Below are positions 11,136 through 21,951 of a DNA stretch of 64,000 nt, piece after piece. The first letter of the stretch is position 1, and the number at the start of each line of letters is the position of its first letter. This stretch comes from Pterobdella sp. o SKG-2022. Its lineage: Eukaryota; Annelida; Clitellata; Hirudinida; Piscicolidae. The stretch is from contig OZ038323.1 of the NCBI GenBank assembly GCA_964035795.1, positions 3,269,381 to 3,333,380 of the forward strand, written 5' to 3'. The notes under the pieces are model-generated. The model saw nothing but the letters and a program-made list of their open reading frames with translations, was not told the origin of the DNA and searched no databases. The translations under genes were made by a program, and so were the position numbers.

Positions 11136-12918
11136 ATGGAAAACAAAGCTTCTACATCCTCCTGTAAGTTTTCTGATGTGAAATACATTGATGATGATGA
11201 AGAAAACACATGTACACAAACTTTTGATAGTGATATTGCTAATGAAATCAACATAGAAGAAATAATACTAAAGATTAAATGCGACGAAGCTTTCGAGGAT
11301 GGTATTGTGCAAGATGATGGAGAGAAAATTAGCGAACAACTTCATACGTTAAAAGTTGGAGAATTTGCAGGTGATAATGAAGCGGAAAAAGAGGAAGACA
11401 ATGGCGCATATGATGATGAGGATGCATATGAATGCACCCTGAATGAGGTAAAATTGGAGATTTAATTATTCAAATGAACAGGTTTAATGAAGTATTTTTT
11501 AGTTTGCATTCGATTTGATGGTTTTTTGATCATAACCTCATAGCAAGTGCAAAAAAAAGCGGAAGAAGAGTTAAAAGAAACAGCTGATGAAAGAAAGAAG
11601 CAAATTGAAAGTTTGAGGCAGTGGTGTCGTAACGAAGCAGGTCTAAAATCTCCTTGTGGTGAGTTTCATGTAGCTTTCTAAAATTATCCTAATTAATGAT
11701 AATTGAGTGTAAGTTAATATTCAAATAAAACTTTCAGATTCTAGATACCTTTTGACATTTTTGAGAGCACGCAAATTCAAGCAGACAGAGGCGAGAAGTT
11801 TGTTGAAAAGGCATCTGATAATGAAAACCCGTATGAAAGAGTGTTTTGACAACCTCGATCCCTGCCAAGCTGGTATTCAGGCTGTTCTCAAGGAAGGGTA
11901 ATGTATTTTTATAACTGTCAATTTTAAAATAATGTTAAAACTGAATTTTTACAAAACAGTTTTGTTTATCCTCTACCAAGAAGAAGTGCCGAAAACTGTT
12001 TATATGTCATTTTCAATTACGGTATATTCTTTAGTCGAAATTATTTGGTCAAAATCAGCTCATTCAACGTAGTAGTTTTTTTTAACTAAACATAAGAAAC
12101 CATCTCTACTAGGAAAGTTAGAGCCATGGAAGGGAGCATATAGCAAGACGGATGTGATGAGGTCGATTGCATGTGTCATTTACTTCCTCTTTTTTATTGA
12201 AGAACTCAACCAAATTAATGGAGTTTGCATCATCAACGATCTTTCCTGTATGACTTTCAGACATAAAACTCTATTTTCAATCGATGAACAAAAGCTGTTC
12301 TATGGGAGATGGAACGTAAGATTTCAAGTCTTCTAATTTTTAGTTTAATTTTCATTAATTATTTTGTTTTTTGAATAGAAAAGCATTCCAGCTCGCATCA
12401 AAAAGATTTGTCTGTACCATGCGGGGTCTTCCCTGGGAGATCTTGTGTGTAAAACGCTGAAAATGATCACCGCTGAAAAACTTTTACAAAGGGTATGTTG
12501 CCCATTATTGAAATAACTTCCATTTAAGTTAAAAATCATTCCTAAACTATAAAAAAATTTGAAGATAGTGAATTGTGGTTCAGTGGAGAGCTTGCGTTCT
12601 CAAGTGCCTGCGGAGGTTCTGCCCGTTGAGTACCTCAGTGCACAACACACGGGCCCTCATGGTGGAACCATTGTTGAAAACATCGGTTCTATCTCTTATT
12701 ATTTACTCAATTATAATTTTTCATAATTACAGTGTTATATAATTATTGACTAAATCGAAAAAATGCAACAAGAAACACAAACAGACAGGCTGATCGAAGA
12801 CATAAGAGAACCATCAGTACGACAACGAATTCAACACATAAGTTCTTCCCGTTATAAGATAGATCTTTGTAAATACAGCCCTTCACTTTCTCAATCTCTT
12901 CGCAAACTGATCCCATGA
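11136..12918 (+). CDS. CRAL-TRIO (SEC14-like) lipid-binding protein
   Basis: Predicted cytosolic carrier of a hydrophobic ligand, in the clavesin / alpha-TTP-like group. Exons: 11136-11447, 11544-11658, 11738-11897, 11960-12021, 12113-12315, 12379-12492, 12565-12685, 12785-12918; they close in frame as 406 residues. An acidic N-terminal extension of about 100 residues is low complexity. CRAL-TRIO-N follows (RYLLTFLRARKFKQTEARSLL), then the lipid-binding domain (INGVCIINDLSCMTF, IPARIKKICLYH, VPAEVLPVEYLSAQHTGPHGG). The last exon is reached by skipping an earlier AG at 12732, after which all three frames have stops; the acceptor at 12784/12785 restores the frame. The ligand cannot be told from sequence. 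Confidence 0.85.
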
Positions 12919-13759
12919 GTTCACACTAGAAAGTTGTGATGAATTTGTTGTTTCTATACAACTTGAACTTAATTTTAACGATAATTAACTAAATTTTAAT
13001 CTGGTTTTATTAGTTAAATTGTACATAATAATTAAGTATTTGAAATGAATTATATAAAATAAATCAGTTTAGGTATTAATAATGCGAAAAATTAATTCAA
13101 TTTCTCACATTAGAGAAGTTTGCCATAATTTGTAGTTAAGACCATGAAATGCTTAATTAAAAGGTGAAACTTTCTTCAATATTTTGATCATGCTTTCTAT
13201 TCCATTTCTATGGCGCCTGTTGTATTTCAAAAGTATTAAGCTTTATGGATTGTATTTTTTTTGAAACTGCAAATATTTTTTTTTAATTTTGCGAAACTTA
13301 GCGAAATTTTTGAAGTGTTTTTAATATTTTGATCATTGTTTTCACTTAAATGTGCTTTAAACAATTTTTACCAAAAATATATATCTGTTTAACTTTTTAT
13401 TAATTTATTACAGGATCTATATTTAAAAAAACATTAAATAGTTTGTTTTACTATATTTTCAAATAAAAAAACTTTTAAGAGTTTATTTTTTTCCACGAAG
13501 TTTTTCGTAGGATGAACCTACAATATTCAAGTGGAGGTACAAATATTATTTGTACTACTTAAAATGTTATTTGTACTTTTACTTGATAATGTAAGTTCAT
13601 CTTACGAAAAGCTTCCTGAAATAAAATAAATTCTTAAAAGTGTTTTCATTTGATTATTTATGTTTGGTTCAAAGAATTAAAATAAAATTGTTTTACTAAT
13701 AAACAAATAAATAAAGCGCATTAAAATATTTTTGAATCAGACGACAAATAAAACTTATA
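12919..13759. other. Intergenic region before SPO11
   Basis: AT-rich, no gene seen. Contains the fold-back element at 13461-13651. Confidence 0.6.
13461..13651. mobile_element. Fold-back (MITE-like) element, copy 1
   Basis: The two ends are reverse complements. Left is aaaaaaacttttaagagttt followed by cacgaagtttttcgtaggat. Right is atcttacgaaaagcttcctg followed by ttcttaaaagtgttttcatt. Inner blocks acttgataatgtaag and tattcaagtggaggtac are shared with the copies at 27286 and 61371. No coding capacity. Confidence 0.75.
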
Positions 13760-15607
13760 ATGTCGAAAAGTGTTAGTTCTTATCAAAGGTTTGACGGTTT
13801 ATTTATTTTGTAATTTTATAAAAAAGATAAAATTTTTATTTTATGAGTAGATTGGTTGCGCTGAAAAAAATTGAGAAGTTAATCTCTGATTTTTTAGAAT
13901 CACTTAAAGAAAATAAAGTACCTTTCTTTAACCTAAAAGATGTTTCAAATTGGAAAAATATAAAGTAAGTTTCATCTTTATTTATAAAAAATTTTTTCAA
14001 ATTTAATAATTTTTAATTTATTTCGATGTCTTGATCAAGTTTCACAAAAGAAAGAGGTCTTGAAACAATACGAGAACCAAGTTTGAAAGTCATCAGTTTG
14101 AAAAATGTGTCTTCTGTCAACAAAATCAGTAAAATTTTTTGAATTACTTTTTCATCAAACTGAAGTATGTGGATTTAACAGGTCGTATACTCAAGATTCT
14201 GTCGATTATATATTATAATCTGCAGTCAAACTCGCATTCTAGCAAAAGGTAAAAGATATTCAAAAAATTCAAAATGTTAAACAATACATTATTTTGTTAT
14301 TTATTACGGTAAAGAGATATGTTTTATCAAAATCCGAAATTATTTGGAAAACAAAATGTACTGGATGCGATTGTAGAAGATGTTTCTCTTATACTTTCTT
14401 TACCTAGAAACGTTCTCAATGTGGTCAGTTTACAAATTTAATATTTCCCAGTTTTAAAAAATCAAAATCAAGTTTTTTATTTGTGAAACTTTTTTCTCAA
14501 GCATGCAAGTGGTAAAGGACTTATGGCTGGTGATATATGTTTTGTTGACCATCAGGGAAACTTTGTTAATTGCTTGAACTTCCCTATGGTTTTTATTTTA
14601 TATTTTTTTATGAGTATATTCATTTCATAAGTAACTTGACTAAAATATCAAAATCGTCAGGGTTTGACTATACCGATCAAGATTGATGAAGTTACAAGTA
14701 TTATAATGTTAAAATGAACTTAAATTAGTTATTATACTTTATGTGGTTTTCTAGGTTTAAAAACTAGAGCTTCCATGGTGTTGTTGGTGGAAAAAGATGC
14801 AACCTTTCAGCATATATTGGAGACTCCTTTTCTTAATAAAAACCCTTCCATAATCCTCATCACTGTTTGCTTTTTATATGTTTCCTATTAGTTACTCATT
14901 GAGTTTTTTTCTGAGAAGGGTAAAGGCTTTCCTGATGTCAACACGAGATGCCTGGTTAAAATTCTCTCTACTCGTTTCCAATTACCAACTTATTGCCTGG
15001 TTGATGCTGATCCTTACGGTGATTAAAATATTTATAATCATTCTTTTTTTTGCATGGTTTTCTTTTTTGACAGGTATAGAGATCATGTCGGTGTACAGAT
15101 TCGGATCTAGGGTAGTTGAAGAAGTTTTCTTTTTCTCTTATGCAAACTTTCAATTAACTTTTCAGGCTCAGAGTGATGAGAATCATAGGTTGGCTGTGCC
15201 CAAAATGAAGTGGCTTGGCATATTGCCCTCCGATTTCAAAAAGTTTTAAACATTCTTGTTCCAATAACTCCATTCAAACGTTTTTAACCGTTTCAGAATG
15301 CACATTCCTCAAAACTCGTTACTACCATTAACATCAAATGATGTGAAGAAGGCTAACAGTCTACTCAGTAGAAACTATCTTGATGTTGCCTGGCAACTTG
15401 AAGTAAACACATTTTTACTGTTTTTCATATAAGGCTATTCTACTTTTTTAGCATGTTTGCTTATATAAAAAATATTCTTTATTAAAGATAGAAACGATGT
15501 TGAAGAGTGGGTTAAAAGGAGAAATACAGTGCTTGGACAGTGTTAGCAAGAACTTTCTAGTTGATGTTTATTTGCCTCAAAAACTCGATTTAAGTTGTCT
15601 TCTTTAA
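13760..15607 (+). CDS. SPO11: SPO11 meiotic recombination protein (topoisomerase VI A-like)
   Basis: Makes the programmed double-strand breaks that start meiotic recombination. Exons: (13760-13788 possible), 13843-13964, 14040-14128, 14182-14248, 14315-14423, 14512-14588, 14661-14697, 14755-14864, 14919-15018, 15074-15111, 15166-15242, 15297-15412, 15488-15607. From the ATG at 13843 this gives 353 residues (human 396). The catalytic tyrosine is in KRDMFYQNPKLFG (Tyr97). The Toprim residues are in LLVEKDATF and LVDADPYGIEIM. KMKWLGILPSDFK and LVDVYLPQKL match the C-terminus. An alternative start at 13760 would splice to 13847 and add a few residues. All core residues are present, so the gene looks functional. 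Confidence 0.93.
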
Positions 15608-15899
15608 ACTCATTTCAATCGATTACATCAACTACAAGAATTGTTTCATTGAGTAAAACTTTCGCTCGTAAGAGAATAATAGTCTTAAAAATAAAGAACA
15701 GTTACCTCATTTATACCATTAGTACAAGGTCTAAAAATCACATGAATACTACAAAGTTACATTGTATCAATAAATACAAAAGCTCTAAATAAATTAACAA
15801 TGTCAAGTTGGTAACAGTTTAAAGAGCGTTCTGATAAATATGCTTTTTTGGCGGATCATCATTTGCAGCCAAGTTATAATAACTGGACGAAAACATAAT
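15608..15899. other. Convergent 3' ends of SPO11 and the receptor phosphatase
   Basis: About 290 bp between two stop codons. AT-rich, with AATAAA at about 15787 on the plus strand that could serve SPO11. Nothing else seen. Confidence 0.5.
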
Positions 15900-18800
15900 T
15901 TATCTCATACTGGGTACCAAGAGAGTTTCTTCTTTATATCTTTGATCATTTTCTGACACCAAGTTTTCTGCTATGTTGTAAACCTTTTCATACAACTTCT
16001 GTAAGATATAATGTAATAATGATTTAAACAAACAAGAGACTATGAAACTGACCAGTCGGTTGAGACAGGCTGCTTGAGAAATCCTCATTTCAAAAGTTCT
16101 TTGGTAGACGTCGAAGCTCATGAAATGTTCTATTGACCATGCTATCTCTAAAGCAACAACCATAACGCTAGCTTGATCTAGAGTTTTTCTGTGTGATTAT
16201 TTCTACTGTAATTGTAATAAATTAGTGATGGTTATGCAAACTTGCTCAAAACAAGGGTTACTTCCTCTTTCGTAAGGTCTTTGGTTGCATTGCAAATGTA
16301 TCTGACGACTTGATGAGTAGCTAAATTTAGCTTTATTATCTTTTTTCTTTCTTTCTGCAGATTTTTAAAAAGATAAACGTTTTTTGAAAATTTGTTAAAT
16401 ATGATTTACAGCTTATCTCACCTGGTTAAACATCTCTGAATTTTTATAGATAGCATCCCGTTTGTGTTGCATGATTTGTTTTAGCAAGCTCTATTAAACA
16501 AACGTTATCATTAACGTCTTGATTCACAATTGAGAGATTTTCTTTCGATGTAATGTTTTTCATACTTTTCAAAAATCCTATCAAAATTATACGGTTTAAA
16601 TATATAGAATTTCTAAGAATATATGGTTTGAAGAGGAACTACCTTAGGTTCATAGTCTGACTTAATAAGAACCACGACATCAGCATGGCTGTTCAGAATG
16701 ATAAGAATGTCATGCAAAGGTAAGCTATCAGGCATGACTGCCAGCAAGTATTTTGAATTTTGTGGTAATTCCTAAATAATTTTGTGTAATTTTTTTTTTG
16801 GTTATTTAAGTTAAAGTTGATTATAACTAACTGAGGAATAGAAAGCTTTTATTTTTTCTCTAGACAAAGTTATTTGAACATCACAAGAGCCTAAAAGTTT
16901 TTTGATTTTAGATAAATTAAAAAATATTTGAATCTCAGAGTTAGAAAAATGTATTAAAAAACAAGTTTCTCACGTGTTTTGCCAATTAATTTCATTTCTT
17001 CTTCAATTATCTGGGATTTAAAATCAATTGAAATTTTTATCTCAAAAATCATTTTTGAACATAAATTCTTACTTAGAATCTTCCTTACTTTTTTCGTTTT
17101 GATTATATTATTGTTGAAAACACTTTTACAAAAAATTAAATAATAAACTAGTTTAAAATTCAAGTACCATGAATTGCTTCTGCATTAAAGTGTATCCTTG
17201 CGTCAGTTTTTTCAGATCAATTATTTTTTTCCGGAACTCTCTCATATTCCCTGTTTTTATGATGGTACTCTCCCCAATCATTTGATACAAATACATACAT
17301 TTTAGCATAGTTCATATTGCTCCTGGAAAGTAATTTATAGATTAATATGCTTTCAGTAAAATTAAAAGAGTACACACGATGTTTTGGACCATAAGACACC
17401 GTTCATTTCTAAGTAGAGTGACAGTAGATAGCACATCGATGTTGCTTCGTTGCTTTACTTCTTGTACTAAATGATCTATACAAATATACGAACCTGTTCG
17501 ACCAACGCCTGCACTGTTCATCAATGTAAATCATTATTCACTTGGAATATAATATTAAACAGTAAAATACCTGCAATGAACAATTATGTAGTGTGTTCGT
17601 TTGTCGTCTAATGTCAGAAAAGATTTTTTTGGAATAAAATTTTTCCCAGAGTTAACTTGTTCAAGTATATGGTGCATGATGTTTCTCAAGTTGAAGAGAC
17701 TCATTGCATTAAGAGGCACGCCCTTGTCTGGCCAAGAATGGAAGAGTAGATGTTTCGTTAAGTGTATCTCGCTATTTTGCTGAAAGATAATTCTATTTTA
17801 CGTTTCTGAAATTTGATTTACTTAAACTTACGCTTTCTATTTCGAAAGTTCTTGCTTGAACATAAAAATAATCGATGGTTTCAAGCAGGGTGACCTTAAA
17901 AGAGACAAACATTTTACTACCACTTTGTGGCCAGTATTGGAAACATTTTTCCTGAAAAATATGAGCCAATAATATTAGATGATTTATTTTATAAAAGTAT
18001 ACTAACGATTCCATTTTCTTTACATCTGGTCAACATCACTACAAGCACCACTGAAAACTGCTGAATCATCAACCAAAAATCTTCCGTTGTGTTTTCCTTG
18101 GGACCTGTAGTTTTCAGCTTGATAGTTAAAAATGTTGTTTAAAATTTTTTCGGAAATAGTAAAAATCTTGATTGCTTTGTGCGGCGATGAAAATGTATTC
18201 TGGCACGGATTCGTGAGCCTGAAATGTTTAAAAAATGTTAATTATAATTAAAATATTAATTAAAACTGGTGTTTTTAAACAATATCATTTATATACATAT
18301 TACATCAAACACTTTATTGACTGGAAAATACTAAATTATCTGATAATGATATTCGTAGCATATCAGAAAGCTTAGTATTTTCAAGTTAATGAAAATTTTT
18401 GAATTAATTTTCTTCAATTTAAGCTAATTTATACTTCAATATCATTTATAGTTGAAATATTCAAAAAAAATTTAAATCATTATTAATATATTCAATTTTT
18501 TAATAAATAACATCAATTTCAAACGATAAAGAAGCCCCTACGGAAACATAGCTTGCGTTAATATAACTTTGAAGAGGGTCGCTAGCTTCCAAACATACTC
18601 TGTTTTTGTCATCTGTTTGCATAATAAACATATTAACTTTTTTTATATTATTATTATTTTTTATTATTACAGGGGTATGTTTTTTGGTAACAATTTTTTG
18701 TATGCAATTTCTCATTCGATCCGAAAAGCTTTGAATCTCCACAATCTTTTGGACAATTCTGTATGGGTTTATGATTTTGAAATAACATTTTAAAAAATTT

Positions 18801-21055
18801 AGTCATAAATTCCCACTTCAAATTGTTTCTTAATTTTGTTTTTTTGTTTTTTGAAAAATTTTTCAAGATCTATCAAAGCAACTCTGTTTTGTTCTTCTTT
18901 TTCTTTTATAATAAGGTCAGTTATATTTACTTCTGTTTAAATTTAATTTCAACGTTATTCTTGGCACTTTTATGTTTTATGAATTGTCAAACCAATTTGA
19001 GCTTTTGTTGGGGGCTTGCGTAAGGTTTTAGCGTAAAGATTTTTCAATTCAAATCTGTATTGAAAACGCATCAAAAGTTAAGTGAAGGCTTCTAACACAA
19101 GTTAATTAACAGAACCTTTTCACAAACAGCAACAGGAAAAAGCATTAGTAATAAAACGATTAAGATGCCAAAACATATTCCACCTACAACCTACGAATTT
19201 TTAATATAAATATTTTTATATTGCTTCATGTTATTAAAAAACGAATACTATTTAGAGAGCACGAATATGACCCATTTAAATTGTGGCATGTATGAAGAAG
19301 AGTTTTGCATGAATTAAGCAGACATTCGTCGATATCTGCAAGTTTAATACAAAGATAAAGTCTTGCCATAATAATTTAATAAAGAACCATGGCAGTGGGA
19401 TTCATTTCTGGTGTACCCTGTGATGCAAGAACAATAAAATGACTCCGGCGTATTGTGACATTCTTCAAACTGGCTACAACTGTGTTTGCCAAGTTTGCAC
19501 TGGTTTTCTTTAAATTTTTTTATGAAAGGTTTTTTATAAGATCCTTTGTTTAGAAAACAAACCATCACACGTAGTAGGGTCCATATCGAAATGATTACTT
19601 GAAGTACAGTTACATCGATATGAACCTGCAAGTTTCGAGTGAATATTGTATTTTTGTCATTTATATTTGCCTTACCTTTAGTATTAATGCACTGCGAATG
19701 TTCACGATTGCACACGTGGGTATCTGTCTGACATTCATCAATGTCTGAAGAGATATTACCAAGCTTGTTAACAATTTTAAAATCTTTCAAGGTGGAAGCT
19801 AAATAAAACAGTAAATTTCTATTTCTAATTTACATCATGGAAAAATTAGTATGTTTGAATAATTAATTAATTTAAAAACCTTCGCATTTATCCTGATACC
19901 ATTGTTTTTCAAAACCTTCCCTGCACCGACATTCTGCCAGATTCAAATCTCCTTGTAAAAACCTCACACACTTGTCAACTCCACACCCACCATTACTTTG
20001 AGAACAATCTAATGTTGTAAAGTTATAGCAAAACTTATACACATTTTTCTATATAACAAACTTCTTTGTGAACACAAAGGTCCCGTCCAGCCTTCACGGC
20101 AACTGCTGCAAACTCCATTTTGAATAATACAACTGGTTTTATTGCATGTGGCATCATTGCTCAAACAAACTGTAGAGATTATATATTATTTTCCATGTTA
20201 GCTTCAGGAGAATAAATTCATACTTTCGTAAACTTTATAGTCTAAAGTTGGATTAGCGTTTCCACTACAACCCTTAGAACAACACTTTTCATTTAGACTT
20301 ATTCCATGAGAATGGAAACAGGAGCATTTTTTTTTGTTTTTGCGTTCAGTTTACATAAAAAAAATATTAAATGTTACTAAAATTATCATTTTTTAAAATC
20401 GAAGGATGACAACGTTCAAGCCGAAGTATTTAAAACCACTTTCTGCACACCATTTGAAACACCTTTCCAATGTTGAGGTTTGATTAGACAAGTCTTTTGT
20501 TGTTATATTGAAGCACCCAATATATTTGTATTCGACACCTCGTCCAGCTGTAGTTTTTTATCATTTTATTGAAAGCAATAAGTTGATATTCATGAACAAA
20601 CTTTGATAAGCCGTATACAAAAGATCATTGCCACAAGGGTTACCATCTTGGGAACATTGCATTGTGCAGTTTTCAGGCGGAAAATAGCTTCCCAGATCGG
20701 AAGAGCAAAAGCATTTGGAACCAGCCTTAAAAAAGTCAAAAAAATAATATATTTAATAAAGAAAAGATTTTTAAGTTAAAAAATTTGAAATTAAATGAAC
20801 TTTTATAAGAGAATAGTTATATGCTTGGCTAAAACAGTGCAGGAGACATTCGTTGACAGATGTCACATTTTTCAAGTTATTCAGCATATTTCCACTGATA
20901 TTTCCGTAACAACCCATGTACAACTCTGACATCTCCCTGTCTGTATCATTTTATGTTTAACTCATCAAATAATTAATCATGACATTAACCGATTAATAAA
21001 CCTTCTGCATAAATTTCAATTTTTCTACACAATTTTTCATTACAGCACCGTATCG
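15900..21055 (-). CDS. Receptor-type tyrosine phosphatase with WSC and EGF-like ectodomain
   Basis: Extracellular part (high coordinates): two WSC-type modules (about 20640-20945 and 20235-20540) with YMGCYGNISG, CLLHCFSQAYNYS, KCFCSSDLG and YIGCFNITT, CFKWCAESGFKYFGL; then several EGF-like units at 19390-20160, including a calcium-type DIDECQTDTHVCNREHSQC. One transmembrane helix (GICFGILIVLLLMLF, about 19110-19190). Domain D1 exons 18531-18634 to 17378-17513 carry NRVCLEASDPLQSYINASY, NTTEDFWLMIQQ, CFQYWP, the WPD loop HSWPDKGVP and the signature HC|SAGVGRTG split by an intron (17571/17513), so D1 should be active. Domain D2 (17250 to 15900) has ELPQNSKYLLAVMPDSLPLHD but no CX5R. The 5' exon with the signal peptide was not found. 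Two junctions (18176 and about 17304) do not fit GT-AG in frame. Confidence 0.8.
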
Positions 21056-21059
21056 GGCA

Positions 21060-21951
21060 CTTTCATGCGATGAACACAACAAAAACCCTTTTGATTATTT
21101 TCCCACTTTTTATATCATTTTTATGTGAACAAAATGCAAGAGTTTTTAGAGGGTCTGTTTTAATCGAAACATTTATAAAGTTGCTACCTACAACAAATAT
21201 TTAAGACTTCATGACAACTAATTTCATCTTGGATGGTAATAAAAACACTAACTTGTTGGTTCACAAAAATAGACTCTAACTTCTTTAACATTTTAAAGCC
21301 TTAATAGATCTGCCTAGAGCCATGAAGAGCCATTATTTGGATTGGATGTAAACGTAGTTTCCATTAACCCATTGACTGCGCAGTAAACTACGTTTACATC
21401 CAATCCAAATAATGGCTCTTCATGGATCGAGGCAGATCTATTAAGGCTTTAAAATGTTAAAGAAGTTAGAGTCTATTTTTGTGAACCAACAAGTTAGTGT
21501 TTCTATTACCATCCAAGATGTATTCCCACCGAAACTTTCGGCAGCTGGTTTTTTCAGAGCTACATTCAGAAGTCTGTTTTGTCCTGTGGGAAATATTTTG
21601 TTGCTTTGAAAGATTTTAATAAATTTTTTTAAACTTATAATAAAAACCTTTCCCGAAACACAAAAGACAAAATAAAACAGAAAAATTTAAAGAAATATTC
21701 TATGGCATCACACAATTATTATTTTAAATAATTTTTTAACTGCTAGCTTTTTAATTCCACAGTTCCTAAATTAACCAAAATTATTATTTTCATAAACTTC
21801 CTTTTGTATTTATACAGCTCCATTGAACAATAAAAAGCTTAACAATCCTATAATATTTTATCACGCTTAGTAGCTGTTTTTTGTTCAAATTTTTAAAATT
21901 ATAAAACAAAATTTTTTATTTATTTTTTAAAATATCATTAAAAACACTGGT
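21060..21951. other. Region between the phosphatase and ASB genes
   Basis: Contains the 296-bp palindrome at 21225-21520. The missing 5' exon of the phosphatase may lie here, but none could be supported. The rest is AT-rich. Confidence 0.5.
21225..21520. repeat. Near-perfect palindrome, 136/137-bp arms with 23-bp loop
   Basis: Left arm 21225-21360 starts catcttggatggtaataaaa and ends taaacgtagttt. Right arm 21384-21520 is its reverse complement with only a few differences. The loop is 21361-21383. No target duplication is obvious at the edges and no coding frame is present. Confidence 0.92.

Noticed and set aside
16954..17163. Minus-strand open frame between phosphatase exons
   Set aside because: Lys/Ile-rich AT-driven text without PTP motifs; judged intronic.
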